Source: Marixanthomonas spongiae (GTDB lineage Bacteria; Bacteroidota; Bacteroidia; Flavobacteriales; Flavobacteriaceae). Taken from it: a DNA stretch of 64,000 nucleotides. The notes beneath the pieces are model-generated. The model saw nothing but the letters and a program-made list of their open reading frames with translations, was not told the origin of the DNA and made no database searches. The position numbers were made by a program, and so were the translations under genes. Numbering within the stretch: position 1 is the first letter of the stretch; every line of letters begins with the position of its first letter. Positions 17,416 to 25,280 of the stretch are shown piece by piece. Where the stretch lies: NCBI RefSeq assembly GCF_003095375.1, contig NZ_QEHR01000005.1, positions 248,001-312,000 on the forward strand, written 5' to 3'.

Positions 17416-17528
17416 TATAAAAAACAACCTTAAAAATTGATAATATTGTTAAAACTTGCTTGAATAAAGGCTTTCAGAGTTTATTTTAAAATCGTTTAGG
17501 ACGATATTGCTTTATTAAATATAATATT

Positions 17529-17548
17529 ATCTCTAATTTTTTAGAGAT
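17529..17548. repeat. Perfect 8-bp hairpin downstream of rmuC
   Basis: ATCTCTAA-TTTT-TTAGAGAT. It lies about 100 bp beyond the rmuC stop codon on the minus strand. There is no T tract on either side, so a terminator role is uncertain. Confidence 0.4.
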
Positions 17549-17651
17549 TAATGCTTTTTGAATGTTTAAATCGTTTTGTTTTTGTTTTTGTTTGGAATTT
17601 GTGTTTTGTTTTTTTGGAACTTGACACCTTATATGATTGAATCAAGTTGAG

Positions 17652-18974
17652 TTATTCTTCATCTTCCTCTTCCGAACGTTTCAACAACTTACTGTCAATG
17701 GTTTTACTGGCTTTGGCGCCCAGTTTTTTCAGTTTTTCCACACGACGGATGAGATTTCCCCTTCCGGTTAATTTTTTCATGGCACTTTCATAACTGTTCT
17801 GTACCGTGCCTATTTGTTTGCCCACTTTAATGAGCTCATCGGTTAAATTGGTGAACGAATCGTATAAAGCGCCGGCTTGTTTGGCAATATCGAGCGCGTT
17901 TTGTTTCTGGCGGTCGTTTTGCCATAAATTATCCACTAACCGTAAAGCGGCCAATAAAGTAGCAGGCGTAACTATGATCACCTGCTTGTCAAAAGCCTGT
18001 TCGTACAAATTGGGTTCGTGGGCCGAAGCGATGGCAAAAGCTGGTTCTATGGGGATAAACATGAAAACCGTATCTGGGCTTTCATCGATTAAATACTGAT
18101 AGTTTTTGGCGCTCAACTGTTCTACATGCCGTTTGATGGAAGCGATATGTTGTTTTAAATGCACTTGCTTCTGTTCCTCATCTTCTTCCGAAACAAACCG
18201 CTCAAAATGAACCAAGGAAACCTTGCTGTCGATGATCATTTTCTTTCCATCGGGTAGATGAATTAAAACATCTGTTTGCAATCGTTTTCCTTCGGGAGTG
18301 GTGTGGCTGTCCTGCACGGTGTATTCGCGGTCTTTCTCCAATCCGGATTTTTCAAGGATTCTGGTCAAGATCAATTCGCCCCAATTTCCTTGCATCTTAC
18401 TGTCTCCTTTTAGGGCTTTGGTAAGGTTGTCGGCATCCTTGCTCATTTGTTGGTTGAGCTCAGAAAGGTGTTTTAATTGCTCTTTCAGCTCGCTGTGGCG
18501 CCCCACATTTTCCTTGTTGGTGTCTTCCACGCGTTTTTCAAATGTCTTTATTTTTTCCTGAAGCGGATTCAACAACACTTCCAGGCTTTCTTTGTTTTGT
18601 TTGGTGAATTTTGTCGATTTCTCTTCCAAGATTTTATTGGCGAGGTTTTCAAATTCCTTGGTGAACTTTTCCTGCAGTTTTTCCACTTCGGCTTTTTGTT
18701 CCCTGTTTTTTTCTTGCAGATTATCATATTCCGCAACAGTACGCACCAATTGGTTGTTAAGTGCTTCTTTTTCTTTCCTTATGGCTTCCCGCTCGGCTTC
18801 AACTGCACTGATGCGCTGTTGGAGTTTTTCTTCTTGATTCAGTAACTGGTTGATGCGTTCTTCCAGTTTTCCGGTTTCAGATTTAAGTTTTAAGCGTGCA
18901 AACAGATTGCCGAGAAAAAAGCCGATCAATATAAAAACAACGGCAATGAGTAAAAAGATAAGTGTTTCGTTCAA
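17652..18974 (-). CDS. rmuC: DNA recombination protein RmuC
   Basis: A 440-aa protein with an N-terminal membrane helix (about residues 4-24), a long coiled coil (about 30-180) full of Glu/Lys/Gln heptads, and the RmuC domain starting near QGNWGELILTRILEKSGL, with DSKVSLVHFERF and FMFIPIEPAFA further on. The C-terminus is acidic (RSEEEDEE). RmuC limits inversions between short inverted repeats and has a nuclease-like (PD-(D/E)XK-like) fold. The gene stands alone here. Confidence 0.93.
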   Translation of the reverse strand: MNETLIFLLIAVVFILIGFFLGNLFARLKLKSETGKLEERINQLLNQEEKLQQRISAVEAEREAIRKEKEALNNQLVRTVAEYDNLQEKNREQKAEVEKLQEKFTKEFENLANKILEEKSTKFTKQNKESLEVLLNPLQEKIKTFEKRVEDTNKENVGRHSELKEQLKHLSELNQQMSKDADNLTKALKGDSKMQGNWGELILTRILEKSGLEKDREYTVQDSHTTPEGKRLQTDVLIHLPDGKKMIIDSKVSLVHFERFVSEEDEEQKQVHLKQHIASIKRHVEQLSAKNYQYLIDESPDTVFMFIPIEPAFAIASAHEPNLYEQAFDKQVIIVTPATLLAALRLVDNLWQNDRQKQNALDIAKQAGALYDSFTNLTDELIKVGKQIGTVQNSYESAMKKLTGRGNLIRRVEKLKKLGAKASKTIDSKLLKRSEEEDEE

Positions 18975-19146
18975 AAGAAAAGCGTTTTAAGGGGTTGTTT
19001 TAGGGTTTTAAAATAACGACTCATACTATCGATAATACCGCTAAAGTAGCGATTTTTTTGGTTTAAGCATAGGTTTTGGCAACTTGGAGTAGATGAAATC
19101 CAACTTCAATGAAGCCGAAGAATAAAGAAAGAGGCAGTAGTTACGG

Positions 19147-19698
19147 TTAAATAAGCAAAATAAGTATAATTGTGCCACCAAATGCTACAACCGAAGTGAT
19201 TGTGCGGAGGTTCTTTCCAGGGCCTAAAAATATCCCTTTTAGTTGGTTTCGGTCAATTTCCACGAGTTCTTTTGTTCGTTTTTTTGACTTTGTTTTATAC
19301 TTAATCGTTGCTTCTGCTATAAGCACATTTTCTTTAAGTTCTAACAGTTTTAAGTATTTAATGGTAGCAAGGTCGTTCTTTAATTTTCGTCTGGAATAAA
19401 AAAGTATTTCTTTGTGGTTTTTGGGTTCTCTTCTCTTTTTCTGGGTAAAATTAAGGGAGGTATCGTTTATTTTAACCTGAATGTCATCTTGATGTGATAA
19501 TACATCAAAATACCTATTCTCTAGATTTTTACCCAATAACTTATTGGAACCTTTTAACTCAATTTTCCCGTCGCCGTCCATCTGATAATAAACAGTATTT
19601 CCAAATCGGTCCATTGGGGTAAATGGCCAAAATTGAGCGTAACTTATACTTGGAATTAAAAGAAGTAAAAGTAAAAATCCTATTATAGTGTTTTTCAT
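19147..19698 (-). CDS. Exported protein of unknown function, cassette-like context
   Basis: A 183-aa protein with a signal peptide (about residues 1-21, ending SYAQ) and a hydrophobic C-terminal segment (TSVVAFGGTIILILLI). The middle is strongly basic, with strand-like and helix-like stretches and no motif I recognise. It is AT-rich compared with neighbouring housekeeping genes and lies first in a run of three same-strand unknown genes separated by imperfect palindromes. A core-like sequence (GCCTAACAACAGG) lies 30 bp upstream of its start codon. Confidence 0.65.
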   Translation of the reverse strand: MKNTIIGFLLLLLLIPSISYAQFWPFTPMDRFGNTVYYQMDGDGKIELKGSNKLLGKNLENRYFDVLSHQDDIQVKINDTSLNFTQKKRREPKNHKEILFYSRRKLKNDLATIKYLKLLELKENVLIAEATIKYKTKSKKRTKELVEIDRNQLKGIFLGPGKNLRTITSVVAFGGTIILILLI

Positions 19699-19728
19699 AA
19701 CTGTTTATTTAATTGTGCTTCAAAGGAT

Positions 19729-19940
19729 GCCTAACAACAGGTTTATTTACCTTTTTTCTATTTTCTTGGCATTTGGTTATTTTAAGAAAGCTTAAAAATC
19801 CCTGTCGAATTTAAAGTAGGGTTTCGCTCCAAAGTATTGTGTGTTTTGGTTATGGGTTTTAACGGTTGGTATAACTGTCCGTTACGGGATAAAAATACAG
19901 AATTTCGGTTTAGTACTGGTATTATGGCTATAAATTGTTG
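19729..19940. repeat. Possible cassette-type recombination site (degenerate)
   Basis: The 413-bp gap between 19699 and 20112 has no convincing gene. Its first half is bounded by GCCTAACAACAGGTTTATT at 19729 and TATAAATTGTTG at 19929-19940; the two ends are imperfect inverse complements (CAACA...TTTAT). The same right-end 12-mer closes the better-formed site at 20893-21088. Internal pairing is weak here, so I call this one only by its likeness to the other. Confidence 0.35.
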
Positions 19941-20112
19941 CCAACTGTACTTTTTTGTTTTCAAGGTAAATGGAATAGTTGAACTGCCATTTGTATTTCT
20001 TTGTTTTTCCAAAACACTGGATTATCTGTGAAATTTGGAATACCAGAAAGGTGTTGTATCATCATTTTCAATGCTTACAATCCATTTGGCTTTTTTGTGT
20101 TTTTATTAATTT

Positions 20113-20877
20113 TTAATCTTCGATAATCGTGTCTATTTCCTTTATAATGCTTAAGCCTACATTTTTTAATTCATTGTATCGATGAATCATCGTATCAAAC
20201 TGCCAGGCAGCTAAACTAATTACGTTTCGAAAGGCAGGAAATGAAGTATATTCTTTAAAATCGGTAAAATACTCAGTTTGTGAAGTGGCTCTAATGTTAA
20301 GTGAATCGGGTGGTAAAAAGGCATATGCCAAAATCAAAGACCTGTCAAATTGAGTGGAAAGATATGCCTCCTGACTTTCTGAATATTCATTATAACTCTT
20401 TTCATTTAATGCAATTTCGCCAATAATGGTATGGTATCTTGTTAAAAGCGAATCCAAAGCCGTATTGTTTATTTTCCCATAATAATTTGAATTCTTTAAG
20501 GCTTCATACCCATCAATGCTAGGATTAAAATAAAGGTCAATAAAAGCCCAACCACTGGACATAAAAAGCATAGTGTTTTCATCTTCCGTCTTGTCCAAAA
20601 TACTAGTACGTGCCTTTTTACATAGCTCAGCTATTTGTCTTCTTCCTATTGTTAAGGAGTCTAGCTCGATAATATCTTCCAAAGTATTGGATTTGATTTT
20701 TACTAAATACTCTTTCAAGGCTATATCGCCTTTTCTGGATTCATTCCAATTGTTGATTTGTAAGGCAATTAAAATTCCGATTACAACCAATACAATTTCT
20801 CCTAAAGCATACTTTAGGTATTGAACTTTTTTGTTGTCTAAAATCAGCTTATGTCGTATTCTTCTAAATAATTTCAT
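20113..20877 (-). CDS. DUF6090 family membrane-anchored protein
   Basis: A 254-aa protein with the diagnostic DUF6090 N-terminus: MKLFRRIRHKLI..., then YLKYALGEIVLVVIGILIAL and QINNWNE just after the single membrane helix (about residues 24-43). The rest is a predicted helical soluble domain. The family is abundant in Bacteroidota, often in many diverse copies per genome, with unknown function. The gene is AT-rich and its start codon lies only about 15 bp from the left arm of the palindromic site at 20893, as expected for a mobile cassette. Confidence 0.85.
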   Translation of the reverse strand: MKLFRRIRHKLILDNKKVQYLKYALGEIVLVVIGILIALQINNWNESRKGDIALKEYLVKIKSNTLEDIIELDSLTIGRRQIAELCKKARTSILDKTEDENTMLFMSSGWAFIDLYFNPSIDGYEALKNSNYYGKINNTALDSLLTRYHTIIGEIALNEKSYNEYSESQEAYLSTQFDRSLILAYAFLPPDSLNIRATSQTEYFTDFKEYTSFPAFRNVISLAAWQFDTMIHRYNELKNVGLSIIKEIDTIIED

Positions 20878-20892
20878 TTAGTTGATTCAAAT

Positions 20893-21088
20893 TAGCCACA
20901 ACGTCTAGTATAAGAAAAGTAGGGCAGATGGTAAGCGAAGACCTTTGGGTATAGCCACAAGCCAAAACTTTTGCATTTTGTTTTTATATTAATTTTCTAA
21001 AAGCCAAATCAAAAGATTTGGCGGTCTTCGCAAATACGCCCAAGCCTTTCTTTAAGTGCCAAACCGCCCTATTTTTTATAAATTGTTG
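20893..21088. repeat. Integron-cassette-like palindromic site
   Basis: A 196-bp imperfect palindrome. Outer arms: GCCACAACG...TATAAGAAAAGTAGGGC at 20894-20924 against the inverse complement of GCCCTATTTTTTATAA (from 21065). Middle arms: GCGAAGACC (about 20935-20943) against GGTCTTCGC (about 21023-21031). An inner hairpin GCCAAATC-AAAA-GATTTGGC lies at 21003-21022. The right end is TATAAATTGTTG, and the stop codon of the next gene (21076) lies inside the right arm. Layout and size resemble attC sites, but the canonical core RYYYAAC is not exact. Confidence 0.5.
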
Positions 21089-21654
21089 TAGTGCGTTTTT
21101 TTTCCGCTAATAGCTCTTATTCCGAGTAATATTAAAATAATAATCAGAGTAACGAAAAATACACTTGTCGAGATACTCTTTATGACCGAAAATAAACTTG
21201 TTGTACTTACCATTCCCTGTGTCAAATCGGGATAACTCTTCAACATTGCAATAATTCCGAAATTCTCCATATAATCTGCAATTCCCGCAATTATCGGCAG
21301 TAGGCATAGATAAATGTATGGTGCATTTAATTTTTTTAGTTTCTTGAGAAAGTATGCCAAAATAAAACCGTAAGAAAGTCCGAAAAGTAGCGGATAAATC
21401 ATATCCACAGGAATTTGGTTTGTTAGGTAAGTCCGACGCCCAATTTCCCCGAGCGAATTGAATAATTCGCCTACATAGTTCAAGTCATATCCCGCTGGCA
21501 TCATATCCAAAAGATTTAATCCGTTTGAGTGGTTCATTGTTTTCGGAATCGTAACGGTCAGCATAAAGATGTAGACAACATTTGTCAAGATAAAAAGTCC
21601 TAAAACCTTTTTTCCCGATATGTTTCTTTCTATGAATTTTGTTAATTGTTTCAT
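21076..21654 (-). CDS. Four-span membrane protein, unknown function, cassette-like context
   Basis: A 192-aa protein; the ATG at 21654 (MKQLTKFIERN) is preferred over one 12 codons upstream, which would fall inside the flanking core sequence. Four membrane helices are predicted at about residues 17-37, 84-104, 115-135 and 158-182. No motif is recognised. The last codons and stop lie inside the right arm of the downstream palindrome, and an ACCACAACGG core lies 13 bp upstream of the start, so the gene is framed by similar sequences on both sides. Confidence 0.7.
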   Translation of the reverse strand: MKQLTKFIERNISGKKVLGLFILTNVVYIFMLTVTIPKTMNHSNGLNLLDMMPAGYDLNYVGELFNSLGEIGRRTYLTNQIPVDMIYPLLFGLSYGFILAYFLKKLKKLNAPYIYLCLLPIIAGIADYMENFGIIAMLKSYPDLTQGMVSTTSLFSVIKSISTSVFFVTLIIILILLGIRAISGKKTHYNNL

Positions 21655-21666
21655 TTTATTAAATGT

Positions 21667-21695
21667 ACCACAACGGTTGTATGTAAACAATACGC
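21667..21695. repeat. Half-site resembling the left core of the cassette-like sites
   Basis: CCACAACGGTTGTATGTAAA shares CCACAACG and the following TATRTAA-like bases with the left arm at 20894. No matching right arm is evident beyond it, so it may be the scar of a lost cassette or the array edge. Confidence 0.35.
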
Positions 21696-21819
21696 TTATA
21701 TCTCCACAAAAGTAAATATACGAACAAATTCAATAAACGTATTTGGTAAAAGCTGTAAACGTAGTTTTTAGGCTGTTGTGTTTGAGATGTTTGTTTTAAT
21801 AGAGGTTAGAAGGTTAAAA

Positions 21820-21910
21820 CTTTGGCATTGACCCTTCCGACCCTTCGGGCCACCCCTGCCCGACTAGTCATTCAGGCGGGTTCCCTTAGCAAGGGAAGGA
21901 GATAGAGTTT
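21820..21910. repeat. Clustered small hairpins downstream of the B12 ABC operon
   Basis: A GC-rich stretch with several short dyads, the clearest being TTCCCTT-AGC-AAGGGAA and a CCGACCCTTCGG stem. It lies 3' of the ABC ATPase gene (minus strand) and may help end transcription, though no T tract follows directly. Confidence 0.35.
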
Positions 21911-21938
21911 GCTAGCTACTTTATAAAGTCGCAAACCT

Positions 21939-22733
21939 TTATTTTCTTACTGTAAACCGGCCTGTGTTTTTATCGAAATGAATGGTATCCTTCGGAAAAA
22001 GCGCATCAAAATGTCCCGCTTCAATTAAATTACAGGGCGTATCAAAATAATTGGCGTTCCCCGTCATCACCAGCATGGTATCACTTAACTGAATGGCAAG
22101 ATCGATTTCGTGAGTAGAAAAAAGAATTGTTTTTTTGTTTTCGGAAGCAAGTTTCTTCAACAACTTTAAAATATAGGCGCGGTGGTATAAATCGAGATGG
22201 GTGGTGGGTTCATCAAGAAGAATAATGGGCGTGTCTTGTGCCAAGGCTCTGGCAATGGCGACACGTTGCATTTGGCCATCGCTGAGCTCGAAACATTTTC
22301 TATGGGCCATCGATTGGGTTTCGGTGGCTTGCAGTGCGTTTTGGACCGCCGTTTTATCTTTTTCGCTCAAGGTGCCCATCCAGCTGGTGTAAGGTTGCCT
22401 TCCCAAGGAAATCAGTTCTAAAACAGTCAGGTTCTTAGAGGCAGGTGGTTCAGTAAGCACTACGCTTATTTGGTTGGCCAAGGCCAAGGTTGAATAGTCC
22501 TCCAATGGTTTTTCGTTCACCAAGATGGCTCCGGAAAGTCTGGGTTGCATCCCGGCCAAGGTTCTTAACAAGGTGGATTTGCCAATTCCGTTGGCGCCCA
22601 CCAAGCCAATGAGCTCGCCTTCAGAAAAACTGAAATCTATAGTTTCGGCGACGGCTTTTTTGGCTTTCTTGTTGAAATAACCCACACTTAAATCCTGTGC
22701 CTGTAAGGTGATATGTTTTGTTTCCGAAGTCAT
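21939..22733 (-). CDS. btuD: Cobalamin/iron-siderophore type ABC transporter, ATP-binding protein
   Basis: A 264-aa ABC ATPase: Walker A GANGIGKSTLL (about residues 43-53), signature LSDGQMQRVAIARALAQ, Walker B IILLDEPTTHLD, and an H-loop STHE. It energises the FecCD-type permease encoded just upstream (1-bp overlap). The substrate is not fixed by the ATPase itself. Corrinoid is inferred because the same locus has a TonB receptor behind a cobalamin riboswitch. Confidence 0.85.
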   Translation of the reverse strand: MTSETKHITLQAQDLSVGYFNKKAKKAVAETIDFSFSEGELIGLVGANGIGKSTLLRTLAGMQPRLSGAILVNEKPLEDYSTLALANQISVVLTEPPASKNLTVLELISLGRQPYTSWMGTLSEKDKTAVQNALQATETQSMAHRKCFELSDGQMQRVAIARALAQDTPIILLDEPTTHLDLYHRAYILKLLKKLASENKKTILFSTHEIDLAIQLSDTMLVMTGNANYFDTPCNLIEAGHFDALFPKDTIHFDKNTGRFTVRK

Positions 22734-23764
22734 TAAAACAGCAATTTACGTTTTCTTACCAACAACCAAATTACTACCGGTGCCCCAACAAGTGAGGTAA
22801 TGGCATTGATGGGCAGGGTGTGTTCACTGAACGGAAGTTGTGCAATGGTATCACAGACCAACATCAACAGGCTGCCGCACAGCAATACTGCTGGAATTAA
22901 AACCAAATGGTTGGACGTTTTAAAAAATTGCCGGGTAATATGCGGTACTGCCAAGCCCACAAAAGCAATGGGACCGGCAAACGCCGTAATGGCGCCAGCC
23001 AAGATACTGGTGGCAAGTATAATGGCAAAAGTGGTGCGCTTTATATGAAGCCCCATGCTCTTAGCATAGTTTTCCCCGAGCAACAACGCATTTAACGACT
23101 TACTGCTGGCAACGGCAATTAAAAGTCCCAATACGGCACAACAGCTCAATATAATAATGCCTTCCCACGATTGGTTGCCCAAACTCCCAAAGCTCCAAAA
23201 AATGTACTGTTGCAGTTTTTCGGCATTACTAAAATAAGAGAGCACGGCGACCACCGCAGCGGTAACGCTCCCGAACATCAATCCTATAATTAATATCGCC
23301 ATCGTATCTTTTACCCGAAACGTCACCATTAAAACCGCCAAAAGCACCAAGAAACTGCCCACTGCCGAAGCAATGACCAAGCTCCATTCGCTTACCAAAG
23401 CATTTCCTAAAAAACCGCCAAAGGCCCCGGCGCCTAAAATTAAAAGTGCAACACCCAAACTGGCGCCACTGCTTAAGCCTAATACAAAAGGACCGGCCAA
23501 AGGATTTCTAAACAATGTTTGCATTAACAAACCCGAAACGGCCAGCCCGCCACCGGCCAAAATTGCAGTGATGGCCTTGGGCAATCGGTAATCGATAATG
23601 ATGTAGTTCCAAGTCCCTTTTGAGGCATTCCCGCCAAAAATCCCTTTTACTACTTCATCTATTGGGATGGAAACTGACCCCAAACTGATGTTCGCCAGAA
23701 AAACAGCAAGCAATGCGATGAGCAACACCACAAAAAAGACACGGTATGTTTGGGTGGTCTGCAT
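22733..23764 (-). CDS. btuC: Cobalamin/iron-siderophore type ABC transporter, permease (FecCD family)
   Basis: A 343-aa inner-membrane protein with about ten membrane helices. Family landmarks are YRLPKAITAILAGGGLAVSGLLMQTLFRNPLAGPFVLG near the N-terminus and GPIAFVGLAVPHITR towards the C-terminus, the coupling region that contacts the ATPase. It forms the translocation path for a corrinoid or siderophore. It is sandwiched between the binding-protein gene (3-bp gap) and the ATPase gene (1-bp overlap), so the three form an operon. Confidence 0.88.
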   Translation of the reverse strand: MQTTQTYRVFFVVLLIALLAVFLANISLGSVSIPIDEVVKGIFGGNASKGTWNYIIIDYRLPKAITAILAGGGLAVSGLLMQTLFRNPLAGPFVLGLSSGASLGVALLILGAGAFGGFLGNALVSEWSLVIASAVGSFLVLLAVLMVTFRVKDTMAILIIGLMFGSVTAAVVAVLSYFSNAEKLQQYIFWSFGSLGNQSWEGIIILSCCAVLGLLIAVASSKSLNALLLGENYAKSMGLHIKRTTFAIILATSILAGAITAFAGPIAFVGLAVPHITRQFFKTSNHLVLIPAVLLCGSLLMLVCDTIAQLPFSEHTLPINAITSLVGAPVVIWLLVRKRKLLF

Positions 23765-23767
23765 CTT

Positions 23768-24922
23768 TTATTTCAATTTACTGAAAAAGTACAATTCGTG
23801 TTCCGGCAATACTTCTGGATGCAAGATTTTAATGATGTCTTTTAGCACAATATCGGGACGGTTTGGGGCGAGCTCATAATATATCACGCCGCCGGTTTCG
23901 CCCACTAATGTAGTATTGGTGTAAATAGTATTGTTTTTATAGGCTGCAAATTCGCTATATACCGAATGCGCATCTTTTAATTGCTGTTTGCTGGAAAACT
24001 GTCCAGGGCTAATCCAATAATCGGCATCTTTCCCTTTTTCTAAAACAGATTCCAGATTGAGTGAAAGACTTCCTGTGCCTTCGGTGTCATTCCATAAATA
24101 GGTTCCGTTGGCATCTTTTATAAATTGTGCACCCCAACTTCCGCCTTTGGGCATATACCAAACATCTTTGTACATGGCACCGCTTAAAGTAGTGGGAGAA
24201 GTGGTAGCTTTAGCAGCTTTTTTCTTGGCGGAAAGGTATTCGGTTTCAATGTTCTTGAAAATACTATCGGCTTTTTGTTCTTTGTTGAATATCGCTCCAA
24301 AAAATTTGATCCACTCTGCTTTTCCTAATGGGGATTGCTCGGTCCAATCGGAGTTGTAAAAAACCGGAATCCCTGTTTTTTCAATGGTGGAAACCGTTTT
24401 GTTGTTTCCTTTTACGGCAAAAGTGACGACCAGATCAGGGTTTAAGTCGATCAATACTTCGGTGTTTATAGATTCGTTTTTACCCAGCTCCTTAACGTTC
24501 CCTGCATCAATTCGCTTTCTTGTTTCTTTAGAAGAAATATAAGAGAGGTTTGGAAATCCAACCAAGGATTTTGTTTCGCCCAACATATCCAACGAAGGAA
24601 TATGTGTGGTAGAGGTTACCACAATGTTATTTACGGGCATCTGCACTACGGCGTCAAAGTCGGCATCGTCTGGTAATGCTCCCTTTTCTTCAACCAACGC
24701 ATATTTAAATTCAGTTTCGGTATCTGGCCAAGGCTCTTTTATGGTAAGCACTTTGTAACCGTCGTACAGATCGATAGCAAAACCTTTTGCATAAGTTATG
24801 TCAACCTGCTTTTTGGATTTGTTTGAGGAGGTTTCATTTTTTAATGTATCGTTTTGATTGTTTTGCTCCTTACACGAAAAAAACAGAAGGAGGAAAGCGG
24901 TAAATAGGACAATTTTTTGCAT
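23768..24922 (-). CDS. btuF: ABC transporter substrate-binding lipoprotein (BtuF-like)
   Basis: A 384-aa cluster A-II binding protein. The ATG at 24922 is chosen over an upstream TTG. The signal ends in LLLFFSCKEQ, so it is a lipoprotein. The fold shows two lobes joined by a long helix (LGKAEWIKFFGAIFNKEQKADSIF). Typical stretches are IVVTSTTHIPSLDMLG and VETSxK-like LVGFPNLSY. It presents ligand to the BtuCD-like transporter in the periplasm. Its promoter region is divergent from the riboswitch-controlled receptor; no second riboswitch is seen on this strand. Confidence 0.82.
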   Translation of the reverse strand: MQKIVLFTAFLLLFFSCKEQNNQNDTLKNETSSNKSKKQVDITYAKGFAIDLYDGYKVLTIKEPWPDTETEFKYALVEEKGALPDDADFDAVVQMPVNNIVVTSTTHIPSLDMLGETKSLVGFPNLSYISSKETRKRIDAGNVKELGKNESINTEVLIDLNPDLVVTFAVKGNNKTVSTIEKTGIPVFYNSDWTEQSPLGKAEWIKFFGAIFNKEQKADSIFKNIETEYLSAKKKAAKATTSPTTLSGAMYKDVWYMPKGGSWGAQFIKDANGTYLWNDTEGTGSLSLNLESVLEKGKDADYWISPGQFSSKQQLKDAHSVYSEFAAYKNNTIYTNTTLVGETGGVIYYELAPNRPDIVLKDIIKILHPEVLPEHELYFFSKLK

Positions 24923-24972
24923 ATCCAAAAATAAAGGTTTTTGTTTGGGTGGTGCAACGAAAATAAAATCTT

Positions 24973-24980
24973 ATTTTTGC
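24973..24980 (+). promoter_or_regulatory. -7 box for the riboswitch-receptor transcript
   Basis: TATTTTTG matches TAnnTTTG and would start transcription a few bases before the riboswitch. Confidence 0.5.
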
Positions 24981-24987
24981 AGTGAAT

Positions 24988-25183
24988 TTTGGTGAGAATT
25001 TTCAACCACGATTGAAAATTCTCTTAAAAAGGGAATTCGGTTAAAATCCGAAGCTGTTCCCGCAACTGTAAACCGTCTCACATTCGTTGAGATTATGAAA
25101 ACTTCACCACTGTCCTGAACATTGGGGATGGGAAGGTTCATAGAAAAGGTAAGCCAGGAGACCTGCCAGCATTCAACCAATTG
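24988..25183 (+). promoter_or_regulatory. Cobalamin riboswitch
   Basis: All hallmarks are present in order: closing stem TTGGT (24990) with ACCAA (25176-25180); a perfect 10-bp hairpin GAGAATTTTC/GAAAATTCTC; GGGAATTCGG...CCGAAGC and the near-invariant GCTGTTCCCGCAACTGTAA around 25053; and AAGCCAGGAGACCTGCC around 25151. It lies 98 bp upstream of a TonB receptor gene on the same strand. Binding of adenosyl- or other cobalamin should lower receptor expression. A small hairpin CAAAC/GTTTG follows at about 25185-25207 without a T tract, so control is more likely at translation than by termination. Confidence 0.95.
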
Positions 25184-25280
25184 TCAAACTTTCGGGATAA
25201 AGGTTTGAGAAGATATTTTAGCATCTGTACCTAAACATCTGTTATAGTTCTTCTTTCTTTTTCCGTTTTAATCTTTTAAA

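Noticed and set aside
19782-20012. 76-aa open frame in the gap after the 183-aa gene
   Set aside because: No family likeness, no start context, and it overlaps the possible recombination site; I treat it as chance.
24971-25180. 69-aa frame on the minus strand
   Set aside because: It is antisense to the cobalamin riboswitch, which fully explains the sequence.
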